From Streptomyces sp. NRRL B-1347 (GTDB lineage Bacteria; Actinomycetota; Actinomycetes; Streptomycetales; Streptomycetaceae), in NCBI RefSeq assembly GCF_000720325.1, contig NZ_JOJM01000006.1, positions 124,001 to 188,000 on the forward strand: a stretch of DNA of 64,000 nt, read 5' to 3'. The notes beneath the pieces are model-generated. The model saw nothing but the letters and a program-made list of their open reading frames with translations. It did not search any database and was not told where the DNA came from. The position numbers and the translations under genes are program-made. Shown in pieces: positions 50,569 through 58,600 of this stretch (within the stretch, counting starts at the first letter, position 1; each line of letters opens with the position of its first letter).

Positions 50569-52362
50569 TCACTTGGCACACACGGTTTTGTCGGCCTCGA
50601 CCTTCTGGATGCCGTCCGGGGCCTTCGACGGGGCCTTGATGGGCACCCCCGCGCCCTTGAAGTCGGCACCGAGGGTCAGCACCATCGCCGGGAGCCCCTG
50701 TGCGTTCTTCTCGCTCTTGCCCGGCTTCAGGGCGGCGGCGGGCAGCCCCATGAGGTCGGCCAGTTTCCGCGCCTCGTCGGCCTGGCCGGGGCTGTACTCC
50801 ACGGTCGTCTTGCCCTGTTTGCCCGCGTTGCCGAGCTGGCTGGACTTGGTCACGCCCTCAGTGTTCTGCAGCCAGCTGAGAGTTTCCTGAGCGGCGCCGT
50901 TGCGTTCGCTGCCGTTGTAGACGTCGACGCGGACGTCACCGGCCTCGGCGCGCGGGCCCTTCAGGCGCGCGGCCACGGCGGCCTTCTCCTTCTTCTCCTT
51001 CTTCTTGACCTCGGTCAGCGACACGTCCTCGCGCAGCATCGAGAACAGCTCGTCGGACTTGGCCTTGTTCAGCACGACCGTGACGGGCTTCTTCTCGGCG
51101 GGGTTGTCGACCACCGGGGTCGTCGCGAAGGTCAGGTTCTTCATGTCGAACTTGCCGAGCTCCATGCCGAGGTCACGGAGTTTCATTATGTCGTCGATCT
51201 TGGAGTCGACGGTGAGCGCCTTCGTGCCCGCCTCCGCCAGACTTATGATCTTCTTCGGGCTGGTCAGCGTGCCCTTCGACTTCAGCTTGCGCATGAGCGA
51301 GCTGAGGAACTGCTGCTGCAGCTGGATCCGGCTGAGGTCACCGCCGGTGCCCACGGTGTACCGGGTCCGGACGAACGCCAGCGCCTCCTCGCCCTCGATC
51401 GAGTGCTTGCCCGCGGGCAGCTTCAGATGCGACTTGGGGTCGTCGAAGTCCTTGGCGAGGCACACGTCCACGCCGTCGACCGCGCTGGACAGCGTCTTGA
51501 CCGCGTTGAAGTCGGCCACCATGAAGTGGTCGAGCTCTATGCCGGTGATCTGCGTGACCGTGCGCATGACACAGCTGGGCGTGCGCTCGTTCTGCCCGAG
51601 GCTCTCGTTGAAGCGGACCTTCTGCGAGCCCGGGATCGTCTTGGTGGAGCCGTCGTCCTGCTTGGTGGGGCAGTCCGGGATGTCGGTGATCAGGTCCCGG
51701 GGGATGCTCAGCGCGGTCGCGTTGGACCGGTCCTTGGACACGTGCAGCAGGATCGTGGTGTCCGCGTGCCCGACGCTGCCCTCGTCGCCGTAGCCCTTGT
51801 TGCCGTCGCCGCTGCGCTCGTCCGTGCCCACGAGCAGGATGTTGATCGCGCGGTCCTTGCTGAAGCCGCCGGTGCCCGCGCCGTCGTCGGAGACGGACGT
51901 GATGTTGCCGTTGAGGTGCTGGTAGTACAGATAGCCGCCGACGCCCGCCGCGATGACCACGAAGGCGACCGAGCCGCCCGTCCACGCCAGTATCCGCTTG
52001 CCGGTGGACTTCTTCTTCTTGGTCTTGCCCTTGCGCCTGCTGCCCGCAGCCTCCGGCTGCGCGGCGCGGCGCCTGCGCTGGCCCGGCACCTGCTCCCGGC
52101 CGCCGCCGCGGCTCCCCGGGCGCTCGGGGCCGCGCGTGCCGGGGCGCGGGGCGCCCTCCTGCGGCGTGCCCTGCTGCGGTTCCGCCGGGCGCGGGGCGCC
52201 TCGTCGCGGCGCCGCCCTGCGGGGTCCCGGAACACCGGTCTGGGGTGCCGACTGCTCTGCGGAAGGGCTCAGTCGCAGCTCGTAGTCACCGGTCTGCGGA
52301 TTGAGCACCCACTGGTCTGCGGGATCGATGTTCTCCGCCCGCCCACGGCCTTGCGCGTCCAC
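50569..52362 (-). CDS. LytR-CpsA-Psr protein 4, with LytR_C domain
   Basis: A 597-residue LCP protein. The first 115 residues are Pro/Arg/Gln-rich and basic, followed by a membrane helix (about 125-147). The LCP domain is canonical (VGTDERS, ADTTILLHV, SIPRDL, RFNESLGQ, FVRTRYTVG). A LytR_C domain (VDVYNGSERNGAAQ) follows. A GTG at 52362 begins the frame; a GGAGGA lies about ten bases upstream. It is close paralogue material to LCP 3: both have YLYYQHLN after the membrane helix. The 143-base gap between them holds no gene. Confidence 0.88.
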   Translation of the reverse strand: MDAQGRGRAENIDPADQWVLNPQTGDYELRLSPSAEQSAPQTGVPGPRRAAPRRGAPRPAEPQQGTPQEGAPRPGTRGPERPGSRGGGREQVPGQRRRRAAQPEAAGSRRKGKTKKKKSTGKRILAWTGGSVAFVVIAAGVGGYLYYQHLNGNITSVSDDGAGTGGFSKDRAINILLVGTDERSGDGNKGYGDEGSVGHADTTILLHVSKDRSNATALSIPRDLITDIPDCPTKQDDGSTKTIPGSQKVRFNESLGQNERTPSCVMRTVTQITGIELDHFMVADFNAVKTLSSAVDGVDVCLAKDFDDPKSHLKLPAGKHSIEGEEALAFVRTRYTVGTGGDLSRIQLQQQFLSSLMRKLKSKGTLTSPKKIISLAEAGTKALTVDSKIDDIMKLRDLGMELGKFDMKNLTFATTPVVDNPAEKKPVTVVLNKAKSDELFSMLREDVSLTEVKKKEKKEKAAVAARLKGPRAEAGDVRVDVYNGSERNGAAQETLSWLQNTEGVTKSSQLGNAGKQGKTTVEYSPGQADEARKLADLMGLPAAALKPGKSEKNAQGLPAMVLTLGADFKGAGVPIKAPSKAPDGIQKVEADKTVCAK

Positions 52363-52588
52363 GGTTGTTTGCGTCCTCCGTCAGGGCCACGCGGCGCCTT
52401 TCCCCCCTTAAGAAGGCGCTCGGTCCAGTCGTACCAGCGGTGTGCGGCCCATCGGCCGGACACCGGATCGGCTCACACTATCCGCCCAGTTCAGCGTCCA
52501 ACGACGCCGGTGACAAATTCCACTCCCCTACAACTGGGCAATCCGCCCAATTTCTTGGCCGCGAGGCACTGTCCGCCCGGTGTTCGGA

Positions 52589-53878
52589 TTACGTACAGGC
52601 GGATCCGGCAGCCGTGTTGCCCCGGAATGTGGGGGCCGGGCTCGGCGTGTGCGTGGGGTCGTCCGGCTTCTCGTCGCTCCATTCGCCGCCGTCTTCGTAG
52701 TCCTCGGATCCCTCGCCGGAGTCGTCCTCTTCTTCGTACTCGCCGCCGCCGTCGCCGTTTTCGTACGCGGATTCGGCGCTGTTCGAGGTGGTCGAGGCGG
52801 TCGCCGTGTCCGGCCGTACGCGGGCCACCTGGACCGGCTCGTCCTCGCGGAGGCGGCTGAAGAGTTCGTCGGCCGCGGGCTCCACCAGCTCGTCCCGATT
52901 CGCGTCGTACGTGTACGAGCGGCGCGGCACCGTGAGGAATTGAACCCGTTCTGTGGGGATATTGCGCAATCCGCGTACCAGTTCGTACAAACCGCGCAGG
53001 CTCGCGAGTCCCGGGTCCGTGGTGAGCGACGACGTGGCCGCGTCCAGGACGGGATAGAGCTTCACCGGATTCAGCAGGACGTCATTGCTGCGCACTTTGT
53101 TGACGAGCGCGCCGAGGAACTCCTGCTGCCGGTCCATGCGTTCGGTGTCGCTGCCGTTGCCGAGCGACTTGCGGGCGCGGACGAATCCGAGGGCCTGCTC
53201 GCCGTTGAGGGTCTGCCGCCCGGCGGGGAGCCGCAGCTTCGCGGCGGCGTCGTCCACCGGCTTCCTGAGGCACACCTGCACGCCGTCGACGGCGTCCACC
53301 ATGTCCTTGAACCCGGCGAAGTCCACCACCATGTGGTGGTCGACGCGGATGTTCGTGAGCTTCTCCACCGTACGGATCGTGCAGGCCGTGCCGCCGAACT
53401 CGAACGCCCAGTTGAACTGCGCGAATTGGGCCCGGGTGCGGGAGCCGTCCGGGCGGCGGCAGCTCGGGACGTGCACCATCAGGTCGCGCGGCAGCGACAC
53501 CGCGGTGGCGCTCTGCCGGTCGGCGGCCAGGTGCAGCAGGATCGTGGTGTCCGAGCGCTGGGTGCCGAAGTCGCGCCCGTACTTGCGGTTGCCGCGCCCC
53601 GAGCGGGTGTCCGAGCCGATCAGGAGGATGTTCTGCGCGTCGTGCACGAGCGGTGTCGGCCGCTCCTTCTCGTAGCGCGCGAGCTCGGCGGCGGCGTCGG
53701 TGTCCTCCGTGATGTTCCCGTCGAGCTTCCGGTACACGGCCCAGCCGGCGCCGCCCGCCGCCAGTACGACCACGGCCGTGGCGACCCCGGCGTACCGCAG
53801 CCAGCGTCGTCTGCGGCGCCGCGCGGCGAGCCCCGACGGACTCGCCCCCGCGCCCGGTCCGTACGTGCTGTCGGTCAC
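52589..53878 (-). CDS. LytR-CpsA-Psr protein 5
   Basis: A 429-residue LCP protein with a short basic N-terminus, a membrane helix (about 28-47), and the LCP domain (IGSDTRSG, RSDTTILLHL, SLPRDL, QFNWAFEFGG, FVRARKSLGNGSDTER). Instead of LytR_C it ends in a roughly 65-residue acidic Glu/Asp/Gly tail. The GTG at 53878 is preferred (AGGGG-rich site about eight bases upstream) over another GTG at 53890. It is preceded by a 118-base gap to the TIGR03089 gene on the same strand. Confidence 0.88.
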   Translation of the reverse strand: MTDSTYGPGAGASPSGLAARRRRRRWLRYAGVATAVVVLAAGGAGWAVYRKLDGNITEDTDAAAELARYEKERPTPLVHDAQNILLIGSDTRSGRGNRKYGRDFGTQRSDTTILLHLAADRQSATAVSLPRDLMVHVPSCRRPDGSRTRAQFAQFNWAFEFGGTACTIRTVEKLTNIRVDHHMVVDFAGFKDMVDAVDGVQVCLRKPVDDAAAKLRLPAGRQTLNGEQALGFVRARKSLGNGSDTERMDRQQEFLGALVNKVRSNDVLLNPVKLYPVLDAATSSLTTDPGLASLRGLYELVRGLRNIPTERVQFLTVPRRSYTYDANRDELVEPAADELFSRLREDEPVQVARVRPDTATASTTSNSAESAYENGDGGGEYEEEDDSGEGSEDYEDGGEWSDEKPDDPTHTPSPAPTFRGNTAAGSACT

Positions 53879-54008
53879 GTCTGGATCCACCCCTCGTGGC
53901 TGCGTCGGTTCGTGGCGCTCCTACGACCATGGACCGAGCGGCGGCGGGGGGCCCGGGGATGGTGGGCCGGACGGGTGAGGGGTCCCCGGGGAGGCGCGGC
54001 CCGCCCGG

Positions 54009-54761
54009 CTACGCCGCCGTCACGGTGACCCGCTCCGCCTCCACCCGCTTCTCCAGACCGCCCTCGGCGAGCCGGTCGAGGTTGCGGCACAGGACCACGG
54101 ACCCGCCGGAGGCGAGCGGCGCGTACAGCCCGGCGCTCAGCCCGTCCCAGCTGTCGTAGGGGCGGCCGGACAGCAGCCGCGACCCGGCCGCGAGGCCGAG
54201 CCCGGCGGCGTCGTCCAGGGCCCGCGCCACCAGGTCCGCCCCGGTCAGCTCGGTCCCGGCGACGGCGAGGGCGGGCTCGTCCGGGTCCACGGGCGCGTAC
54301 GGCGCGAAGCGGTCGCCCTGGCTCGGCACCTCCACCGCGTAGTCGGCGAATCCGTCCGGGGCCTGCGGGAAGCGCCCGCCGAGCGGCCGGAGCGCGAGCG
54401 CCACCCGCTCCCCGGAGCAGGCCCGCGCCGCCTCCAGGGTGTCGGGGCCGCTGACGACGAGGTCGGCGCGGGCCGGGTCGCCGCCGACGTCCGCGACGAC
54501 GCCCACCGAGGAGCAGGCGAGCAGCCACACGGCCGTCTGCCAGTGCGCGGGCAGGAGCAGGGCGAGCCGGTCACCGGGCTCGGCGGCGAGGTCGCCCTGG
54601 AGCAGATTGGCGGTCTTGGCCACCCAATTGGCGAAGGTGGCCACGGACAATTCCACGCGCTCACCGGTGGCGTCGTCGTAGTAGGTGACGAGCGGGCGCG
54701 CCGGGTCGGCGGCGAGCGCGGATCGCAGCAGGTCGGCAGGGGTGCGGTCGTTGGCGTTCAC
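54009..54761 (-). CDS. TIGR03089-family protein (AMP-binding-like N-domain only)
   Basis: A 250-residue protein that resembles the first half of an acyl/aryl-CoA ligase (LVTYYDDATGERVELSVATFANWVAKTANLL, PGDRLALLLPAHWQTAVWLLAC). It matches the actinobacterial TIGR03089 group. It lacks the P-loop-like adenylate motif and the whole C-terminal domain, so it is unlikely to adenylate a substrate by the normal mechanism. The GTG start is seven bases after TACCCT (complement of 54769-54774) with no ribosome site, fitting a leaderless mRNA. It lies upstream of LCP 5 on the same strand. Confidence 0.8.
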   Translation of the reverse strand: MNANDRTPADLLRSALAADPARPLVTYYDDATGERVELSVATFANWVAKTANLLQGDLAAEPGDRLALLLPAHWQTAVWLLACSSVGVVADVGGDPARADLVVSGPDTLEAARACSGERVALALRPLGGRFPQAPDGFADYAVEVPSQGDRFAPYAPVDPDEPALAVAGTELTGADLVARALDDAAGLGLAAGSRLLSGRPYDSWDGLSAGLYAPLASGGSVVLCRNLDRLAEGGLEKRVEAERVTVTAA

Positions 54762-54768
54762 GGCCGCA

Positions 54769-54774
54769 AGGGTA
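54769..54774 (-). promoter_or_regulatory. -10 box for the leaderless TIGR03089 mRNA
   Basis: Read on the minus strand, TACCCT ends seven bases before the GTG start at 54761. The -35 region is weak. Confidence 0.5.
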
Positions 54775-54884
54775 CGCGGGGGCCCGCGTGTCGCCCGTGC
54801 GGGCGGGGCAGTTGGGGCCACCGGTTCGGCCGACTCCGGGCCGACGGACCGTCAGTTCCCCAATGGACAGATATGCCCGGTATA

Positions 54885-54898
54885 CAGACGATCGTCTG
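54885..54898. promoter_or_regulatory. 14-bp perfect palindrome at the amidase start
   Basis: CAGACGATCGTCTG is its own complement and ends one base before the ATG at 54900. It overlaps or follows the likely promoter (TATACA at 54881-54886). It looks like a TetR-type operator. Confidence 0.45.
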
Positions 54899-54899
54899 C

Positions 54900-56351
54900 A
54901 TGCGTGGATTCCTTGCTTCCTCGATCGGTGTCACCTGCGCGGCGGCACTGGCCCTGCCCCTCGCCCTCCCGTCGGCGGCCGCCGCCACGGCCGCCGGGCC
55001 GCGCGCGGCGGCCGCGCCGCCCGGCAGCACCCAGTCGCTCCCGCTGGCCCCGCTCGGCTCCGACCGGGCGGGCGGCGCGGCCCGCGCGGAGGGCCTGCCG
55101 CGGCGTGACGTACGGCCGTTCTCCCTGCTCGGCGTCGTCTGGGACGACCCGGACGACGAACTGCGCGGCAGCGTCCAGGTCCGCACCCGCGCCACCGGCA
55201 CCACGGTCTGGTCCGCCTGGCAGGACGTCGAGACGCACAACCACGAGCACGCCGCGGACCCCGGCACGGACGAGCGCGGCTCCGGCCGGGTGCGCGGGAC
55301 GACGGCGCCGCTGTGGGTGGGGGACTCGGACGGGGTGGAGGTACGCGTACGGGCGCTCGCCGCGGAGCGCTCGACGGGGGCGCGCGCGGGGGAGCCGGGT
55401 GACGCGCCTGCCCCCGTGGGCGACGCGCCCGTCCCCGTGGGTGACACGCCCGCTCCCGTGGGCGACGCGGACGGCGGCCGGGGCCCGGCGGGCGGCTCCC
55501 CGGGCCTCCTGCCCGCCGGGCTGCGCCTGGAGCTCGTGGATCCCGGGGCGGAGCCCCCGCCCGGCGGCACCCCGGCCGACGCCCCGCGCGCGAACACCAT
55601 GACGGCCGAGGCCGCGGCCTCCTCCGCCGTGAACGCCGACCTCGCCCCGCTCGGCGCCCTGACCATCCCCGAGCTGACCAAGGAGCGCACGCAGGCCGAC
55701 CTGCTCGCCGCCCGCGGCCTCCCGGACGCCACCGGGGCCCGGCCCTACGTCGGCCCGCGCCCGCGCATCGTCACGCGCCGCGGCTGGGGCGCCGACGAGC
55801 GGCTTCGCGAACGGAACTTCGCGTACACGAAGACCGTCAAGGCCGCCTTCGTGCACCACAGCGCCACCGGCAACAACTACCGCTGCTCACAGGCGCCCTC
55901 CGTCCTGCGCAGTATCTACCGCTACCACGTCGAGAGCAGTGGCTGGCGCGACATCGGCTACAACTTCGCCGTCGACAAGTGCGGAAACATCTACGAAGGC
56001 CGCGCCGGGGGCGTGGCGAAGGCGGTCCTCGGCGCCCACACCCTCGGTTTCAACACCAACAGCATGGGCATCGCCGTCCTCGGCACCTACACGAGTGCCG
56101 CCCCGCCGAAGGCCGCGGTCACCGCCGTCGCCCGCCTCACGGCGTGGAAGCTCGGCCTGTTCGGGGCGAATCCCCGCGGAACGACATACCTGAAGTCGGG
56201 AGGTGGCAACCTCTACAGGAAGGGCACGAAGGTCCGGCTGAATGTGATCTCCGGCCATCGGGACGGCTTCGCCACCGAGTGCCCGGGCCGCCGCCTTTAC
56301 AGCAAACTCGGCACGGCCCGTTCCGCTTCGGCTCGCTACCAGGGACGCTGA
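54900..56351 (+). CDS. Secreted N-acetylmuramoyl-L-alanine amidase (PGRP type)
   Basis: The 483-residue exported protein has a signal peptide (MRGFLASSIG to about residue 31, Ala-rich). A roughly 260-residue N-terminal region carries an Ala-Pro-Val-Gly-Asp tandem repeat (about 165-185). The C-terminal peptidoglycan-recognition/amidase_2 domain (about 285-470) begins RRGWGADE. Zinc ligands are visible: His in AAFVHHSATGN, the second His in VLGAHTLGFN or ISGHRDG, and Cys in TECPG. It cleaves the lactyl-amide bond of peptidoglycan. The ATG at 54900 gives a classic signal peptide; an in-frame ATG at 54873 would place the 14-bp palindrome inside the gene. Confidence 0.85.
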   Translation: MRGFLASSIGVTCAAALALPLALPSAAAATAAGPRAAAAPPGSTQSLPLAPLGSDRAGGAARAEGLPRRDVRPFSLLGVVWDDPDDELRGSVQVRTRATGTTVWSAWQDVETHNHEHAADPGTDERGSGRVRGTTAPLWVGDSDGVEVRVRALAAERSTGARAGEPGDAPAPVGDAPVPVGDTPAPVGDADGGRGPAGGSPGLLPAGLRLELVDPGAEPPPGGTPADAPRANTMTAEAAASSAVNADLAPLGALTIPELTKERTQADLLAARGLPDATGARPYVGPRPRIVTRRGWGADERLRERNFAYTKTVKAAFVHHSATGNNYRCSQAPSVLRSIYRYHVESSGWRDIGYNFAVDKCGNIYEGRAGGVAKAVLGAHTLGFNTNSMGIAVLGTYTSAAPPKAAVTAVARLTAWKLGLFGANPRGTTYLKSGGGNLYRKGTKVRLNVISGHRDGFATECPGRRLYSKLGTARSASARYQGR

Positions 56352-56394
56352 GGCCGATCGCACCGCACGGTCCGCATACACGTCTGCATACACT

Positions 56395-56422
56395 GGCCGG
56401 CCGAAACACAGTTCGGCCGGCC
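56395..56422 (+). terminator. Perfect 11-bp hairpin between amidase and pyrophosphorylase
   Basis: GGCCGGCCGAA and its exact complement with a 6-base loop lie 43 bases after the amidase stop and 23 bases before the next start. It may terminate the amidase transcript or act in the leader of the next gene. A GCATACAC direct repeat (56374-56381 and 56385-56392) precedes it. Confidence 0.5.
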
Positions 56423-56445
56423 CCAGCAGGAAGCAGAGACGACAG

Positions 56446-57528
56446 GTGACAGAAGCGATCCTCCTGGTCGGCGGCAAGGGCACCCGGTTGCGGCCGCTCA
56501 CGGTGAACACACCCAAGCCCATGGTCCCGGCGGCGGGCGTCCCGTTCCTCACCCACCAGCTCGCCAGGGCGCGCGCGGCGGGCGTGGACCACATCGTCCT
56601 CGCCACGTCGTACCTGGCAGAGGTGTTCGAGCCGTACTTCGGCGACGGCTCGGCACTCGGTCTCCACATCGAGTACGTCACCGAGGAGGAGCCCCTGGGC
56701 ACCGGCGGCGCCATCCGCAACGTGGCGTCGCGCCTCCGCTCGGGACCGCAGGACCCCGTCCTCGTCTTCAACGGCGACATCCTCACCGGGCTCGACATCC
56801 GCGCCCTGGTCGCCGAGCACGAGCGGACGCGGGCGGACGTCTCGCTGCACCTGACCCGGGTCACGGACCCGCGCGCGTACGGCCTCGTCCCCACGGACGA
56901 GTCGGGCAAGGTCCTCGCCTTCCTGGAGAAGCCCCAGACGCCCGAGGAGATCGTCACCGACCAGATCAACGCGGGCGCGTACGTGTTCCGCCGCTCGGTC
57001 ATCGACACCATCCCCGCGGGCCGCCCCGTCTCCGTCGAGCGCGAGACCTTCCCCGAGCTGCTCGCCTCCGGCGCGCACCTCCAGGGCATGGTCGACTCCA
57101 CGTACTGGCTCGATCTCGGCACCCCGCAGGCCTTCGTGCGTGGCTCCGCCGACCTCGTCCTCGGCCGCGCCCCGTCGCCCGCGGTGCCCGGCCGCTGCGG
57201 CGACCGCCTGGTCCTGCCGTCCGCCCGGGTCGCGGCCGACGCCAAGCTGACCGGCGGCACGGTGATCGGCGAGCACGCGGTGGTCGGCGAGGGCGCCCGG
57301 CTCTACGGCAGCACGATCCTGTCCGGCGCGGTCATCGAGCCCGGCGCCGTCATCACCGACTCGCTCGTCGGCGCCCGTGCCTCGGTGGGGGCCCGCTCGG
57401 TCCTCACCGGCGCGGTGGTGGGCGACGGCGCCCGGATCGGCGCGGACAACGAACTGCGGGACGGCGTACGCGTCTGGTGCGAGGCCACGCTCCCGCCGGG
57501 AGCGGTCCGCTTCTCCTCGGACCAGTAG
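56446..57528 (+). CDS. Sugar-1-phosphate nucleotidyltransferase (GDP-mannose type)
   Basis: A 360-residue enzyme. The N-terminal nucleotidyltransferase domain has AILLVGGKGTRLRPLT, PKPMVPAAG, GTGGAIRN and VFNGDILTG. The C-terminal third is a left-handed beta-helix of hexapeptide repeats (GGTVIGEHAVVGEGARLYGSTI-like). This layout is that of mannose-1-phosphate guanylyltransferases of streptomycetes, though glucose-1-phosphate enzymes look similar. It supplies activated sugar for wall polymers and glycoproteins. The start is a GTG with a weak site. It follows the amidase on the same strand. Confidence 0.85.
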   Translation: MTEAILLVGGKGTRLRPLTVNTPKPMVPAAGVPFLTHQLARARAAGVDHIVLATSYLAEVFEPYFGDGSALGLHIEYVTEEEPLGTGGAIRNVASRLRSGPQDPVLVFNGDILTGLDIRALVAEHERTRADVSLHLTRVTDPRAYGLVPTDESGKVLAFLEKPQTPEEIVTDQINAGAYVFRRSVIDTIPAGRPVSVERETFPELLASGAHLQGMVDSTYWLDLGTPQAFVRGSADLVLGRAPSPAVPGRCGDRLVLPSARVAADAKLTGGTVIGEHAVVGEGARLYGSTILSGAVIEPGAVITDSLVGARASVGARSVLTGAVVGDGARIGADNELRDGVRVWCEATLPPGAVRFSSDQ

Positions 57529-57571
57529 GGCCCCTTCGGCAAGGGCCGGGGCGTGCGGGCTCCGGCAGGGC

Positions 57572-57577
57572 TACCCT
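57572..57577 (+). promoter_or_regulatory. -10 box for the leaderless glycosylase mRNA
   Basis: TACCCT ends six bases before the ATG at 57584 and no ribosome site is visible. Confidence 0.45.
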
Positions 57578-57583
57578 CGACGG

Positions 57584-58588
57584 ATGTCCTCCCGTTTCGC
57601 CCCGCGCCCCACCCGCACCACCGTGCGCGGCGGCGAAACCCGCGTCCCCGCGGCGCGGCCCCGGACCTCCACCGCGCCCAAGCACCGCACCTGGACGCCC
57701 ACGGCCCCGCTGGACCTGGGCCTCACCCTGGGCCCGCTGCGCCGGGGCCCCGCCGATCCCACCTTCCGCACCACCCCCGACGGCTCGGTCTGGCGGGCGA
57801 GCCGCACCCCGCAGGGCCCCGGCACCCTGCGCGTGGCGCTGCGCGCGGGCACGGCGGAGGCCGAGGCCTGGGGCCCGGGAGCGGACTGGCTCCTGGACGC
57901 GCTGCCCCGGCTGCTCGGGGCCGCGGACGCCCCGGACGACTTCACGGCCCGCCACCGCCTGGTCGCCCTCACGGAGCGCCGCCGCCAGGGCCTGCGCCTG
58001 ACCCGCACGGGCCTGGTCCTCGAGTCGCTGATCCCGTCGGTCCTGGAGCAGAAGGTCACCACGGACGAGGCGTACCGCGCCTGGCGCCTGCTGGTCCGCG
58101 GGTACGGCGAACCGGCCCCGGGGCCGACGCCGCCGCAGGCCCGCATGCACGTGATGCCCGACCCGGCGACGTGGTGCCGCATCCCGTCCTGGGAGTGGCA
58201 CAAGGCGGGCGTGGACGACAAGCGCGCCTCGGCGATCCTGCGGGCCGCGCGGGTGGCCGGCCGCCTGGAGGAGGCGGCGGCCATGCCCGCGGACAAGGCC
58301 AGGTCCCGCCTGGAGCTGATCCCCGGCATCGGCCCCTGGACCTCGGCGGAGACGGTCCAGCGCAGCAACGGCGCCCCCGACGCCGTCACCGTCGGGGACC
58401 TGCATCTGCCCGGCGTCATCGGCTACGCCCTGGCGGGCGAGCGCGACGCCGACGACGCCCGCATGCTGGAGCTCCTGGCCCCCTACGAGGGCCAGCGCCA
58501 CCGCGCGGCCCGGCTGATCTGCCTCAGCGGCCGCACCCCACCCCGACGCAAGCCCAAGATGCCGAAGGCCGACATCGCGAGCCTGTAG
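57584..58588 (+). CDS. HhH-GPD DNA glycosylase (AlkA-like)
   Basis: A 334-residue base-excision glycosylase of the DNA-3-methyladenine glycosylase II group. An N-terminal beta-rich part (about 40-125) precedes the helical core. LIPSVLEQKVTTDEAYRAW starts the core. The helix-hairpin-helix is ELIPGIGPWTSAETVQ, and the catalytic Asp follows in AVTVGDLHLPG. It removes alkylated bases from DNA. The ATG at 57584 fits a leaderless transcript. It is convergent with fbiB. Confidence 0.88.
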   Translation: MSSRFAPRPTRTTVRGGETRVPAARPRTSTAPKHRTWTPTAPLDLGLTLGPLRRGPADPTFRTTPDGSVWRASRTPQGPGTLRVALRAGTAEAEAWGPGADWLLDALPRLLGAADAPDDFTARHRLVALTERRRQGLRLTRTGLVLESLIPSVLEQKVTTDEAYRAWRLLVRGYGEPAPGPTPPQARMHVMPDPATWCRIPSWEWHKAGVDDKRASAILRAARVAGRLEEAAAMPADKARSRLELIPGIGPWTSAETVQRSNGAPDAVTVGDLHLPGVIGYALAGERDADDARMLELLAPYEGQRHRAARLICLSGRTPPRRKPKMPKADIASL

Positions 58589-58600
58589 CGCCCGCCCCGG

